Assembly: GCA_020744225.1 (NCBI GenBank)
Contig: JAGMWG010000022.1
Span: forward strand, 124,001 to 188,000
DNA: 64,000 nucleotides
Reading direction: 5' to 3'
Source: Paraphoma chrysanthemicola
Lineage: Eukaryota; Ascomycota; Dothideomycetes; Pleosporales; Phaeosphaeriaceae
Shown in pieces: positions 46,930-59,400 of the stretch. A model generated the notes under the pieces. That model searched no databases. It was not told the DNA's origin and was given only the letters and a program-made list of their open reading frames with translations. The position numbers were made by a program, and so were the translations under genes. Within the stretch, counting starts at the first letter, position 1, and each line of letters begins with the position of its first letter.

Positions 46930-47539
46930 GATGACCTGTCCAGCACTCTTGTGTTGGAGTCCTAAGTCGTCTTTGCGAAGTTGTGGAGGAGAAGTTCTGG
47001 CGCAATGGCTAATTTGATGGTGCTGTGGGCTTACTCAGCTAGCGGTGGCGCGAGACGGTGGCGCTCGTGCGTCGCGCTTGCCGCCGGACTAGGCCCAGAA
47101 CGCCGCGTTGCTGGAACGACGAGACGGGCGCTTGCGATAAACACAGACTACGGCACACGGCCTGCCAGCATCGTCATCTCCACTCCCCCATCTCGAATCT
47201 CTCCCTCGCATACCTATCTACACCTTCTATCGATACTCCGCACACCTCACACGAGAGCGAATCTTCATCAAACTACCACAACTTGCAATCGCACCGGCCA
47301 AGGCCGTGATATTGACTTGAGAACAGGCTGCTGAGAGAGATCATCTGTACTGAGGAGACCATAAGGATTCCAACCGCCCGGCGGAGCGCCGCTTGTACTG
47401 CGTGAGGTTCGTACATCTACAGTCGTGATAGCGACATCTTCAAGCAGGATGAACAGTTCACTGACGTGTTTGCAGTTTCGGACCACACGAGGACCCAGAT
47501 TCCCAGAGACCGATTATCCGGACTCCACGAGCATACGTT
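46930..47539. promoter_or_regulatory. Divergent region, UBI3 and C2H2 factor
   Basis: About 610 bp between outward-facing starts. The ACACC/TCTATC-rich part around 47150-47290 and the stretch to 47539 look like promoter and leader DNA. No gene is called. Confidence 0.45.
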
Positions 47540-49565
47540 ATGCTGTCCACAAACATGCCAGCCGGCATTCAGAAGCGACGGACGCAGCACCGACGACAAA
47601 ATTCGACACCTGCTGCGTTCGAAGCCCCAACCATACGACCACTCCCTGCTAACCCACAATTACGGCGACACCGGACGGGCATGAGCTTGGATCTCCGCGG
47701 TATCAATATGGAGACCATCCATGCCCACAGCCAAGGATATTTCCCACCACAGCCGCAACCAGGACCCAGCAACACGCCAACCTTCCAGCAGGAGAACAGT
47801 ACGGTAAGTATTACTAACCTAGGACAACCACCACAGCTTTCTATGCAAGTAGCGCAGCCGCACAGCCAGCCCCAGCCGGGCCCCCAGGACGCCTTTGTGC
47901 GATCCCCAGTACAGACCTCTCTCTCTTCGCCGCGGACTCCTAGACGGACACTCCGCGCGCAATCTCCTCAGCAGCCTCCCCTCTCCCCAACCAAAGCTCC
48001 TACCGAGCAGCAACTGAAAGATCTCCAGGAGCACATCCAGTCGGTGTATGGCTCCTGCGGGCAAGTCTTCATTAACATTCTCCCTACACCCACAGCAACG
48101 CCCCAAAAGTCGACACAACTACCTAGTCATGACGCGCTGAACGCCATCACACAAGCACCTGATTTCGGCCAGGTCTCGGACATCAACTTTGAGCCAACGT
48201 CAAGTGCCATGACTTTCGACTTTGACAACCCGAACGTTGATATGGGCTACGAATCATCATCATACTACACCTCCGACGCACTCTCGCCATCACCCACATC
48301 GTCGCCCCAACAGAAGTCAATGCATTCCTTCCTCGAGCAAATTGACGAGCAGCCGTCGCACGAAATGCTCTTCTCTCAACAACCGCAATTGATGCCACAC
48401 GGATCAATGTCAATGAACGGCCTGCCGTTGAGCGATGACTCCTACTCACAACAAGCTTTGTTCAATGACCTTGAAGTGGACGCTAGCCTAGAGTACACTG
48501 GCATTGCGCCAGAGGAGGTCCAGCGATACATCAGCGAACAGGACCCAGCGACGAACAAGTGGACGTGTCTGTACCAAGACTGTGGTAAGATGTTCGGCCG
48601 ACGAGAGAACATCCGCTCCCATGTCCAGACGCATCTCGGTGACAGGCAGTTCAAGTGCAACGGTTGCGGAAAGTGCTTTGTGCGACAGCATGATCTCAAG
48701 CGACATGCAAAGATCCATTCAGGCAACAAGCCTTATAAGTGTCCCTGCGGCGCCGGTTTTGCGCGACAAGACGCCCTCACTCGCCACCGACAGCGCGGAA
48801 TGTGCGTTGGTGGTTTCGCTGATGCTGTTCGACGACAGGCGAAGCGTGGCCGGCCAAAGAAGCATAGGCCCGAGATGGAGGACCGAGTCGAGAAGGCTAG
48901 CAGGACCCGACGAGCACTTGCCTCTGCCGCCTCCTCGCCTTCTGCGGCATCGCAATACTCGGATCGATCGCCTTCGCCACTGGACGGTTATGAGCCAGCT
49001 CAATCACAAGACATGCCTCAACTCTTGTCGGCTTCGGGCAGCTTCAGCGACCCCATGAGCAACGCAGCCGATCCATTCAGGTATGTTTGATGTTCATTCC
49101 TACCTGAGTCTCCTAACAACATCCAGTTTTGAATCTGTCTCTAGTCCCTTCGTGGAGGAGTCACAAATCGCAAGCTCAACGTTCACGACCGCCACTTCCT
49201 ACACCAGCGACATCACATCGATGAACCTCTTGCAACATCTTTCGCAGACATCACATACGCCACCACAATCACCAGAAGATCAACGACCATTTTCTTCGGG
49301 ATCCGCAAACGGTGCGAATGCTGTGTCCCAGTCCAACGCGGCCAAGGGCTCGTCAACTCCATCGCGATCGTCAATCCAATCTAATCCCTTTTCGACGCCA
49401 CCGACATCGCCTATCGAGCCCAAAGATGAATTGGATGAGCTCTTCAACACTCTGCCCGATGTTTCATACTCGCATTTCGAGCTCGAGATGAAGGCCCTTG
49501 GCGAGCCCAGCGAATTCACATCACTTGACTCTTCCTCGTACGAGTTCATGAACTTCGATGTGTAG
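47540..49565 (+). CDS. C2H2 zinc-finger transcription factor, Swi5/Ace2-like
   Basis: About 659 aa from exon 1 (47540-49080) and exon 2 (49127-49565), with a 46-bp intron (GTATGT..TCCAG). Three consecutive fingers lie at about residues 340-420: CLYQDCGKMFGRRENIRSH (an extended first finger), CNGCGKCFVRQHDLKRH and CPCGAGFARQDALTRHRQRGMC, the last with the CxC start and final Cys ligand seen in fungal Swi5/Ace2-type proteins. A basic stretch follows (RRQAKRGRPKKHRP), a likely nuclear localisation signal with an AT-hook-like RGRPKK core. The N-terminal half is Gln/Pro/Ser rich, as in activation domains. A perfect donor plus TACTAAC (47804-47818) within the first exon may mark a further short in-frame intron. 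Family assignment is by finger pattern only. Confidence 0.82.
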
Positions 49566-49981
49566 AGCTGTATGATTGGTGTCGGATGTTATGTGTGCGA
49601 GTGTATGATACAATAGTTGGGATGATGAACCTTACGAACGGCGCAACGCTTGCTTTTCGGCGGGCATACAATCTGGACGGATCTGGATATCACGACAGAA
49701 TGACTTGACTTCTTGGACTGTTATATAGGGGCCCGACGTGCTAGGATACACGGTCTTTTGGCAAGCGAAGGTTTATTGATATCGAAAACGGCGCAAAGGA
49801 GGCTATATTTGACATTTTAATGGCGGATACGCGAACGTCGCGTGAGCGATGTGTTAACGTATCGATGCGAAGTTCCGCTACGTAGAATATATGGCATGTT
49901 GATGGTTCAAACCCTCAGCCTTCCTCTTGTTCAATCCTTGCAACCGTATGCCCAGACGCATATCCTCGTGTTCAACCACTT
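49566..49981. other. Intergenic, convergent 3' ends
   Basis: 416 bp with no supported gene. Confidence 0.5.
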
Positions 49982-50581
49982 CTACAACCCATTACCCACT
50001 GTTGCATTCCCTCTCAACCACGGACACAGATTGTCCCGTGAGTTTGGGTCCACATACGGACTCTGTCCCTCCGGTACCATTACCTCTCCCTGCCCACTCG
50101 ACTTCCCGTCTCCATCCACACACCACCCAACCCCACAGCTACTTTGAGGCCCTCTATTCCCACACGCCCCAAACGCCAATCTCGCCTCCCCGTAAAAGTC
50201 CCAGCCATCATCCGGATCCACATATTGCCCATACACATAGTATCTGAACGGATCCGTGATCGGCTCTGGAGCCACGCTGTCAAGCCACGTCACGATTCCG
50301 GCCGGTTTGTACGGGATGGCAAAGTTGCAGTCCCAGTTGTAGAGCCGGACTTGCAGACAAGATGTGTCGGCGAAGGTCAGTTGAATGGCGGGGCCATAGC
50401 CGAAACCAGGTGCGCCGAGGAGAGTTGGTTGGGTGAGGATGTGGGCGCGGAAGAGGGAGAGTTTGGTGGACCAGGGGATTGTGGGTGTAGAGGTTGGGGT
50501 TGAGGATGGTGGCGGTGACGCTTGTGGGAGGGCGGTCGCGAAGGGGAGCAGAGTTGCGGCGAGGAGATTGTTGAGTAGCAT
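49982..50581 (-). CDS. Small secreted cysteine-containing protein, 199 aa
   Basis: A single-exon frame from an ATG with a clear signal peptide (MLLNNLLAATLLPFATALP, cleavage likely after ALP or AQ-like site). A Pro/Ser/Thr linker follows, then a compact domain of about 155 residues. Six cysteines occur in the mature part (TSCLQ, WDCNF, GACGN, SSCGV, GWCVD, NLCPW), consistent with three disulphides. Aromatic and Gly residues are abundant (FGYGPAIQLTF; YYVYGQYVDPDDGWDFYGEA). I do not recognise a family. It could be a secreted effector-like or cell-wall protein. Confidence 0.7.
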   Translation of the reverse strand: MLLNNLLAATLLPFATALPQASPPPSSTPTSTPTIPWSTKLSLFRAHILTQPTLLGAPGFGYGPAIQLTFADTSCLQVRLYNWDCNFAIPYKPAGIVTWLDSVAPEPITDPFRYYVYGQYVDPDDGWDFYGEARLAFGACGNRGPQSSCGVGWCVDGDGKSSGQGEVMVPEGQSPYVDPNSRDNLCPWLRGNATVGNGL

Positions 50582-51189
50582 TTTGGGCCGTGATTTCGGA
50601 TCGAATCGTGGTGTATGGTTTTTTCAGTCGATGTGTTGACGCTTGGCTAGATGATTGATCGTATAACAATTGGTACCCTAAGTTCGCTGCCGTCAGAGTG
50701 AAGTGGAAAATTGTATTGTAGGTTATGGCTTCTCCAGGTCTCCCTATATACTGACGTGAAGTCCATTCAATTATCACTTTCCTAATCGAAATGTCTTCCC
50801 ATGTTATGTTCCTTCGGAGGAGACATGCATGCATCTATAATTAAGTGGTAATACGAGCAATTTAGGGCCACAGATCCATGCGGATTCATCGCAGCATTGC
50901 AAGAGTGCAGTACGGCATACTGGTGGATTTGTTGCACGCTCCGGTGTTCGGCAAATACTGCAGGGTAATCTACATTTCATCTACTTATCCGGGATCGTCA
51001 CACGATCCTCGTAATGACCAACTTGAGAATCTCGAACCTGACAAAAAGATGCTATTAAGATGTGTGATCAAGCAAACTCGACGCGAAATGCAGCTCTATA
51101 GTACAAGAGAAATGATGAAGTGCGGAATGTATAGCAGACGTGCACGCTGGGTATATCAACAAGAAAGACCGGCCACCTCACGCTTCCGC
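50582..51189. other. Intergenic upstream of the secreted protein gene
   Basis: About 600 bp with no supported gene. It holds the promoter of the leftward secreted-protein gene and the 3' flank of the kinase-like gene. Confidence 0.5.
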
Positions 51190-52557
51190 CTAATTAACGT
51201 ACTCTTCGTCATTTCCCCCACCATTCTCTTTTCTCCGCTTCTTCTCTTCACCCTGGTCGTCCCCATTTTCTCTTTCTCGCTTCTTCCTATTATGATCCTC
51301 GATCTTCTCCGTAACAAACAAGCCACTCGCCGTCTCCTTAAATTCACTGCCCCTCCCTTTCCTTTCGCTTTCCTCAGTCTCCGGATCAAAAGTGCCCTCC
51401 ACAGGATCCTCCAACGCCTTTATCACCTTCTCCAACCCCATGTGATCACCTTCCTTCGTCTCGCTCAATTCCGGATCAACCCATCCCTCGGTGTAACTCC
51501 CACCGAAATCAATGATCCAGAGCTCGTTATCCTCGTCAACCATGAAATTATCTGCTTTCGCATCGCCCCAAATGATACCGTGGGAATGTAGCTCCTTGAC
51601 GTACGTTTCGCATTTCTGCGCCCATTCTTGTCGTTGAGAGGCGGGTACATCAGTGGATAGTAAGGTGGTCAAGGGTTTTGGGTTTGCGATATGGGTGAGT
51701 AACATGCCCATAGCTTCTATTTTACTACTTTTCGACTCGGATGCAGATACGAAACCGAGGAGGCGTGGCACCTTGATGTCGAGATCTAGTTTGCCGAGTT
51801 TCTGCAAGATGCTGATTTCGCGCTTGACAGGACCGGGTTGTGAAGGGACGACAGGCTTGAAGAAATATATCTCGCCGGTGGGCTTGTGTGTAACAAGTCC
51901 GGGGTGTGCGGGTTCGGGAGATGTAACTTCTGCGTTGACAATGAGGTCGTTTGCGTTGAGCCAGGGAACGTCCATTTCCTGGATGTATTTCGGCATGTGC
52001 AGTTTTGGGACGAGGGCATCGATCTTCGCCGTCAGATCGTCCGTCGTTTCGACAAGCTCCGGCTCTAGTTGTCCGGACTTCACTTGCATGCTGTAGAAGT
52101 ATGTTGGCCCGTGGTACCATTCGTGAAGTGTGGAAGGAACAGGGTCGCGATCAGCAGGCGCCCATTCTTGAACTATCTCGGCAAATGCGTCGAGGATCCA
52201 ATTTCGAAGCTCGACTTGCGCGCTACCTGAGTCTTGGTCGGCGTCTTCGCCATCCTCCTCGTCTGCTGTCACATCGACTGCGCTGTCTCGGTCTTGGCTG
52301 CGCTCTTTCTTAGACTTCTTCCTAATAATTTGTGCTTTCTCGACTTCTTCCTCCTCGCGCTCTTCAGCTTCACGAAGGCCGGAGACTTTGTCAAGGTATT
52401 CATAATAGAGTGGCTTATCTCGTTTCTGCAGGTCGGCGGGGTCGACGGTGATATGGAAGCGGACGTCGTTGATGAGTGCGGTCAACGAGGAGACGTCATT
52501 CTCGTCCGAATTGAAGTCGAGCACATACTTCTTGTCCTCCACATTGGAATCTGCCAT
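51190..52557 (-). CDS. Divergent protein kinase-like protein, 455 aa
   Basis: A single exon; the ATG at 52557 was chosen over a non-ATG extension. An acidic/basic N-terminal region with a predicted coiled coil (LREAEEREEEEVEKAQ) precedes a kinase-like fold from about residue 205. A candidate beta3 lysine is in EIYFFKP (K234) and a helix-C glutamate in KREISIL (E247). The catalytic loop reads HGIIWGDAKADNFMV (D332, N337), with Trp-Gly-Asp in place of His-Arg-Asp, and the metal loop is IIDFGGSYTEGW (D350). The pattern is nearer the fungal small-kinase and aminoglycoside phosphotransferase type than classical Ser/Thr kinases. The C-terminus is very basic then acidic (RKKRERENGDD). Catalytic Asp and Asn are kept, so activity is possible; the substrate is unknown. 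Confidence 0.8.
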   Translation of the reverse strand: MADSNVEDKKYVLDFNSDENDVSSLTALINDVRFHITVDPADLQKRDKPLYYEYLDKVSGLREAEEREEEEVEKAQIIRKKSKKERSQDRDSAVDVTADEEDGEDADQDSGSAQVELRNWILDAFAEIVQEWAPADRDPVPSTLHEWYHGPTYFYSMQVKSGQLEPELVETTDDLTAKIDALVPKLHMPKYIQEMDVPWLNANDLIVNAEVTSPEPAHPGLVTHKPTGEIYFFKPVVPSQPGPVKREISILQKLGKLDLDIKVPRLLGFVSASESKSSKIEAMGMLLTHIANPKPLTTLLSTDVPASQRQEWAQKCETYVKELHSHGIIWGDAKADNFMVDEDNELWIIDFGGSYTEGWVDPELSETKEGDHMGLEKVIKALEDPVEGTFDPETEESERKGRGSEFKETASGLFVTEKIEDHNRKKRERENGDDQGEEKKRRKENGGGNDEEYVN

Positions 52558-53422
52558 GATGAAGGTCGGAATCCGAAGGCTGGTGGTTGCGGCGCAATGA
52601 CGTAGAAAGCAAATTAATCTTATGCAACCAAAGATTGATGTAATGGGACAATGAAGAAGCCCTTGAAAATCCGAGCGCAATTTACTTCTTCATAAGCGCA
52701 CACCACACAACTAGCTACCTTTTCATCAGCCGTATCCGTCGTCACCAACCCCCTTATGCCCATGCTGACGCCAGTCGAACCCTGCATCGACATCATCTCT
52801 TCCCGCGATCGCACAATCGCATCGCAAACCTAGAACCCTAAGAATATCCATCGACATCATAGATTCCGATGTTGATCTGATCGCCAGGTACCATCGCGAC
52901 GGGCAACCCGGCAAGCGACTCGATTGGGTCGATGGCGCTAGCGTATCACCGCTTCGGGCTGGGTCAGGCTTAAGCTTATCGATCGCGCGTGGTAGGCTGA
53001 GGATGTGGGTACGCGAGATCGTAGATGCAATCGTGTGTGGAAAGGGGATGAGGTGCGTATGGGACACGTGGTAGGGAATGTCGTGACGTCAGGTCGTCCG
53101 CGGACAAGTGGATGTTACGATCTTCGAAGTTTTTGTGATTGACCGGAACGTCTGATCATTACACAGTAGAGTTGAAGAGCACGACTAAAGCGCAAAACAT
53201 CGTCGCCTGACCAACACGCTGCTATTGATCAATCATAGAGAGTCCTCCTATATTGACCCAGCTCTCGTCTCACGCTTTGTCCAGGTTTGATATACGCACT
53301 TCTGGGTAGGTGTTTACCTATGCCCCAGAGCGCATGCGGTGGTACTTACGAGGATCCCGATACATGCCCTCATTCTCGGAAATATCATTCTTTTGGAGTT
53401 CAACGCCAACCAGAGCGCAGGA
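52558..53422. other. Intergenic, promoter of kinase-like gene
   Basis: About 865 bp with no supported gene. It marks the boundary between the housekeeping part and the HET-rich right end. Confidence 0.45.
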
Positions 53423-55675
53423 TCACTCCAGCAAAATCCTTCCTTTGCGGACAGGAAATCGCTTTACCAAGCACAGATCTTTGTGTTTGAGACCCTCAGC
53501 CTCTCGCTTACGAGTTCCCAACCGACTCGGCACGGTTGCAGCCCTTCCGGAGGATATTGCATTCGCGTCCAATGCTATGATTCCTAGACGCTCAGAGATA
53601 CCATCCATGGTACGCACAATCAACCCGTAATGGCCAAACATGACCAGGCACTGAAAGGTTTCTGTACAGAGGATATTGTGCAGCACATCACCCTTCCTGA
53701 AACCTGGTGTGAGTGCAACTGGCCAATGTAGCTGCTTGGATTTCAAGGTTGAGTTGGAGTCAGGCAGTATGTCTACATCTGCAATCACTTCGAAGTCACC
53801 GGAATCCTGATAACACAAGTTGACGTCGATAATGTCCAACTCAATTGCAAGCCGACAAGTGTATAGAGATCTTTCCGGCATGTTTGTGTGGAGGAGGTGA
53901 TCGAAAGCCGCGGTGTTCAATGGTTCATACCGGCCGTCGACCGTGTGCATCCACATTGCGGTCGGGACATCTTGCCGCCTCCATGTCAACCTCGGCCATC
54001 TTCTCCAAGTCACTGGTGCAATCCACCCTGCCCAGGACCAGCTCGGAAAACCCCCTCTTCGAGTCGCAGGTGGCCCATGTCGCAAGTGCGACTCCGCCCG
54101 AATCCAGGATAGCCCACACCCGAAAATAGCGTACAGCCGCTTCTCCTTGGTGAAGCGATTCATTACTATTTCTAATTTCGGGTCTTCCTTTGCGTGCATG
54201 TAGACGGAAACACTCAATGGGATGCCCCAATAGTGATATGGGGCCATCATTGTCAATTCTCTGTCGTCATACGATTGGTTATTGGCTAAAGACGAGAACA
54301 GCCCACCCAGCGCATTCAAAACATCTGCTTGGAAGGTCAACTCTCTTTTCGAATACCCTTGAATCCGATCTAGGACCCACTGGTGGTCACTTTCATCAGG
54401 ATATACAATTGATGCTTTTCGGCTTGCGAATAGATCCGCTGGCCATGTCTTGAGATCATAGTTATCCTACTCGACCCTATTCATTGATCGGTCAAGTTCT
54501 CCCCCATACGGAGCAACTTTTGGGTCAGGGTCAGCAAGTTCGCAGCAGCTAGAGGTGTTGCATTGGAAAATGACTTGTTCCTCGGTAAAGATGAGACGGC
54601 GTCGGGAGAAAAGGCCCTCTTGGAATGTCCAAGCACGTTTGCTCCATTTCGATGCAGATACAGTTTCACTTGGTTTCGAGAGGATAGATACCCATGTTGT
54701 GCCTTGGATAACCAGTGTTGGTTGCGGACATCGCGAGTTGGGCCGCACACCAGGTAGGCCATAGTTCGAGCTTGCTCCAGCCGCCGCAACGATGGTCAAG
54801 GAAGCATTTTGGTAGATGAAATTCATCTTGGAAATTTGTTGGTGCACCTCCATGGCATTGGATTGATCGATGCAGTACCTGTCGACCCAGAGATATCGGA
54901 ACCCTAAACATCTAGCTGCCGTTATCGAATCTTGTATCGTCCTCGGAAATGGTTCATCGGTTGTCTGGGCCACCTCAGCTCCCGAAAGTCCCCAGACGTA
55001 GCTCAATGCAGCATAGCGCATGAGAACCGAACCTTCTCTGACTTGTGCGGTCTCGCAGTCGATGAGCCTGAAGTTGGATATCTCGTGCAGCGATTGGGTA
55101 GGTAAGGAGCATGATTCGTCATGCGTCTTCTCACAATTTGTAATCCAGGCTTGAAAGATGCTGAAATCCACAACGTCTGGACGTAAAGGACGATATGGCG
55201 GAGCTGGCTTAGCGGCAATGCGGTCTTCAACCAAGGGCAGAATTTTTCGATACTCTACGCTATTATATAGTTTCGAGCCCCCTGAGTCTATATAGACAAG
55301 GAACATACCTGGGGTGAACGTATACGCGTAGTGGGTCAAATGAAACTTCAGAAAAATATCCAGCGACGGCGACTTGTAGTCGTTCCAAGTTCCATCCAGG
55401 CTGGTTGTGAACCCAAGGAACCTGCAAAGCGGACAACTCGAGCCTGAAAACACCCCATGGAAAAAACGCGTAGAATCGTATGCGATTGTGGGGTTTCTTA
55501 GTACTTCGGCCATGTGTGTGCTCAGTGTGCGACATGGAGCGCACAAATCGCCGTCAATGAAGTCTAAAGTTCCGGTCCCTTCAATAGATAGCTGCGGAAT
55601 GGATGCCCAATTGACAGCGCGAGTTCGCAGACTTCTCTTTACACGCCGCGCGAAATTCCGCAAGGTGGAAGACAT
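53423..55675 (-). CDS. HET-domain protein with an in-frame TAG
   Basis: A heterokaryon-incompatibility (HET) domain protein of about 730-750 aa. The ATG at 55675 gives a basic N-terminus, then paired CxxC motifs (DLCAPC; CPLC). The HET block starts near residue 222: YAALSYVWG, FRYLWVDRYCIDQ and KRAWTFQEGLFSRRRLIF. A TAG at 54467-54469 interrupts the frame, yet the same frame is open beyond it to 53423 (RRGGFPSWSWAGW, a typical HET C-terminal block). Either the gene is broken or a 51-nt intron (54467-54517) with a weak GTTGCT donor removes the stop. A second possible in-frame intron, 54 bp with a strong GTATGT donor, lies at 55255-55308. HET proteins trigger cell death on non-self fusion in several ascomycetes. 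Confidence 0.8.
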
Positions 55676-56451
55676 GGGTGAAGCTGCGACAGGCAGTACG
55701 GATGTGAGTGCTGTTGGCGGTGCCACAGATGACGGCGGCGGAAAATCAAGCACTCACTACAGCAATAAGACTGTGAATACTCGGGATGTGGAAGGAGGGT
55801 AATGTTAAAAAGGTAGAAGCAAGGTTGGGGTAGGCGGTGCCAGCACATTATATTACATAAGCCACGCCATGCCTCAGCCTGGCCAATGAAATTTGTGTCG
55901 AAGTCGTGCTTACAGCTTACGACATTCTAGACAGTCTAGGTCAAGTCTTAGTCTCCATGTATGTAATAGTCTTTTGTGATTAACGAAGTATGTATGCTAG
56001 CTTCACGTTTTATTACGCAAGAGTTAGTGCCGTCGGAAGTAGCTATGCTAGTCAAAGTGAGAATCTGTACTAGAGATGAATAGTAGGGTAAGGCTGAGAA
56101 ACGTGGAAGCTGCAGCCTTCAGCCTATGAAGAAAGCCGTGACGATATGCCGACGGCAAGCCTCAGCTTTGCCAAAATGCTTTGCACAAGACGAAAATCGC
56201 ATGGAACAATACTAATGAGAAAACATCCTCGGACATCCCGTGTCACTCTTTGGTGCACTTACGAAGTTTGGTCACAGTCAGGGAAGCCTCTTTGATTTCA
56301 TGATTTTCGTGAGATTTACATGCCGCATCTGGCTTTTCGTAGAGAAACGCAAACGCAGTCTACATCAAGTGCTAACCTCCATGAATGATAAGGGTTCAGT
56401 TCAAGAAATCAAGCACACTGGTCTCAAACATGATGTTCAACAACCTTCCAA
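55676..56451. other. Intergenic between the two HET genes
   Basis: About 775 bp, AT-richer than the coding flanks, with no supported gene. Confidence 0.5.
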
Positions 56452-59400
56452 TCAATCTAGCCAAATCCTCCTTTCTGCGTTTGTCCTCATTGTCGCCCAC
56501 TCTTGTGCAGCGAGATCGTGGAAGTAAATTACGCCAACCCTGCGATAAGCGTTTCCATATCTGAATGGCAATTCTCGATCCTGCGTCGCAACTTTATGAA
56601 GGCAAGCATTCAGGGCATCAATGCCTTTCCGTAGATCTAAGATCCTGTCTGCACAAGCTTTGCCTTCTAGGTCACATGGTTCAAACGACCTCACTAGATG
56701 GAAGATTTGTTTCATTAGCTTTGATCTCGTAAGCGTCTGATAATCATGAGTCGCGATGAGCACAAGTGCGGTACCAAAGTACGCGATTCCCTCGTCGCTG
56801 GTTTCCCGAGCAACGAGTGGCAAGAGGCGGAAATCGGTCATCCTGAGTAAAGTCTCGGGCATTTCCTCGTCCAATACCACCTTATGTGACTTGTGAAGAC
56901 CACATAGCGTGGGCTCGAAATTGTGAGTTTCGTCCGATGGACCTCTCCGAAGCTGTCCGGGAATGAGGTGCCCACGCACTGCGAGCGAGTCGGACGCCGC
57001 AAAATGAGGCTGCATGTCCCTATTCACTGCTTCGTCCTTGAAGGCACTGAAACTGAGTCGGGCGCCCTCGTGATTCTTGATTGTGTAGCACCTTTTCGCC
57101 ACAATGCGGTCCTGTATTTGGATAGGTGCGTTCACCGAAGCCCATGACCAGCTAGGGAACGCGTACTGCAAAGCATCCATTCTGGCGCCGCGCTTCGAGG
57201 CTGTAACCCGCCACGCTAGTTGTTCGTGTAAAGCTACCGACCATAGCCCGCACCCATATTGGTTTGTGAGTTGGAAATTGTCTCGAACTAACTTGGCGAC
57301 ACTCCAGATGGCGAATGTCTTATCGGCTTGATTTGTCAACTCACAAGAAGTGTAGTTGAGGACGGCTGTCTTCCAAAACGATTCCAACGAATCTTCTACT
57401 GGAAGACTTGATTCGTCTTGGTCTGAATTCTTTCGCTGCAGTCGACCACGCCAGCGACGGTCCGTTGTAGCGATTGCAGATAGAGCAAACGGCAGCCCCT
57501 CAGGCAGAATTTCACAGGAGCTCACCGCGCTACAGTCCCAAAATACTTGGGAACGCGTGAAGTGAACAATACGGGGCGAAAGCATTCTTTCTATACTGGC
57601 TTAGTGATTCCTTCTTCAGCGTGTATGTAAACTTACCTTGAAACACCCAACCCCGAGTGTATATGGGGCTCTTAAGAAGCTCTTTTGCCCAGAGTTCTTG
57701 GTCCAGAACAACCCATGCTCCTTTCGTGTTTGTTCCCAACAGCAAGTTTTCCGGTCTTTTTCTGAACAATCCGCCGTTCCCATCCATGGAGTCTGCAGCG
57801 ACTATATTGCAATAGGAATGCTGGTATACCAGGTGCATGTATTGCCCCTCATCCTTGAAATCTTTATACTTGCCAGCTTGACAAATGCACAAAGAATCGA
57901 TCCAGATATATCTGACCCCAAGATAACGCGACACTTGTATGGCTTCCTCAAAATTCGTGTTCCCGAGCTCTGAAGTCGAAAACCCCTTGGTCATAAGCCT
58001 GTGCATCTTCTCGGTGGTGAGTGTAAGGAAATCAGGATCTCGTCCCCAGCTATGACTAATAGTAACATAAGGTCCTTCTACTTTTTGCTCCCTTTCGATG
58101 ACCCGACAATGTCCTACAACTCCTGTATCGATATCGACAAGACGTTTTGGAACGTAGGGCTTTAACTTCGGAAGATTGCAATGGGCGTGCTCAGTCTTGC
58201 ATGTATGCAGCCATCTCTTGATCTGCTCGCCACTGTGTTCCACATCCGTGGTTTTCCCTAGATGGCATGGATGGGGCAAAGACCCAAGCTCTGACTTGAG
58301 CATAAAGACGAGCCTTCTTAACTTCATCTGTGCAGGAAGGCCATTGGCTCTCAGGGTCAGCACCAGATGGTTGTTGGAATTCGAGGTTCGCCCCATCGTG
58401 CGTCTTGTCCAGTGATAATCCAACGCACTCACTGGCCTCCCCGACAATTCTTCGTAGGCAGATACGCATATAGGACACTTCTTCTTTCTATCTTGATCTG
58501 TGTAATATCGTACCCCTGAATTGGCGTCGCTCTGGAACATGCTCTTTATACAAAGTGCACATATATCTCCGGGTTCTCGTAGGATGGCGTTGGTAATGCT
58601 TTTGCCCGAGACCTCACTCAGCCTCCCTTTTGCGCTCCGATCTACAAGCAGCGTACCTCCAGATGCACAGATGTTCTCCTTTCTGGCATCAACAGTTTTC
58701 TCAAAACTGTAGCTTCGATCAAGGGTTTGTTCTCCCCTTTCAGCTTGGCTTAGGTACCTTTTCGCTAGAACCAAATCCTGGTTGTAGTCTTCGTTGATGT
58801 AATAGCCTAGATCCCTGATGTAGAGACCAACTCGATGTCTTTCCGACTCCTGTTGACCAGGTTCAAGATTACCATTGAAGATGATAGACGAGAGTAGACC
58901 ACGTGCTGACCTAAGTACTTGGCGTAGACGAGGATAATCACTGCCGCTATGATCTCGCTCGGAACTGCCAGCATGACACAGGAGCTCTTCGAGACTACTT
59001 ACTGACATCCAACCCGCTGCTGCTACAGCTATGATGGCTAGTAGCGTTTCATACCGCCGAGTTAGTTCTAAAACGTTGATACGCTCTATCTCTGCGTCGA
59101 AAAACGCAACGATCTCACGGGGAAGTCGGTTCGTAGATGACAAGATGTCGGACGGCGCTTGAAGATCGCGAATATGGTCGAGCCGCAATTTGGTAAGGTT
59201 GATGTTGCCGTCACTGGGCTCGCAGACAGCTTCAAGGACTTTATCCTCAATCTGGACCCCGTACTCGGTTTCCAGATCGGCTCGCGCGAACAATTCCAGT
59301 TCAGAGGGTACCAAATCAAGCCTCATCCTGACTACATCGTAAGGTTCGGACATCGGGTGAAGATTGTCATGGCAGTGTTTGCCCTCGATCTTGCAAGTGT

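Noticed and set aside
50878..51591. 237-codon plus-strand frame with hydrophobic stretches
   Set aside because: Right half is antisense to the Lys/Glu-rich tail of the kinase-like gene, which produces spurious Phe/Leu/Ser runs.
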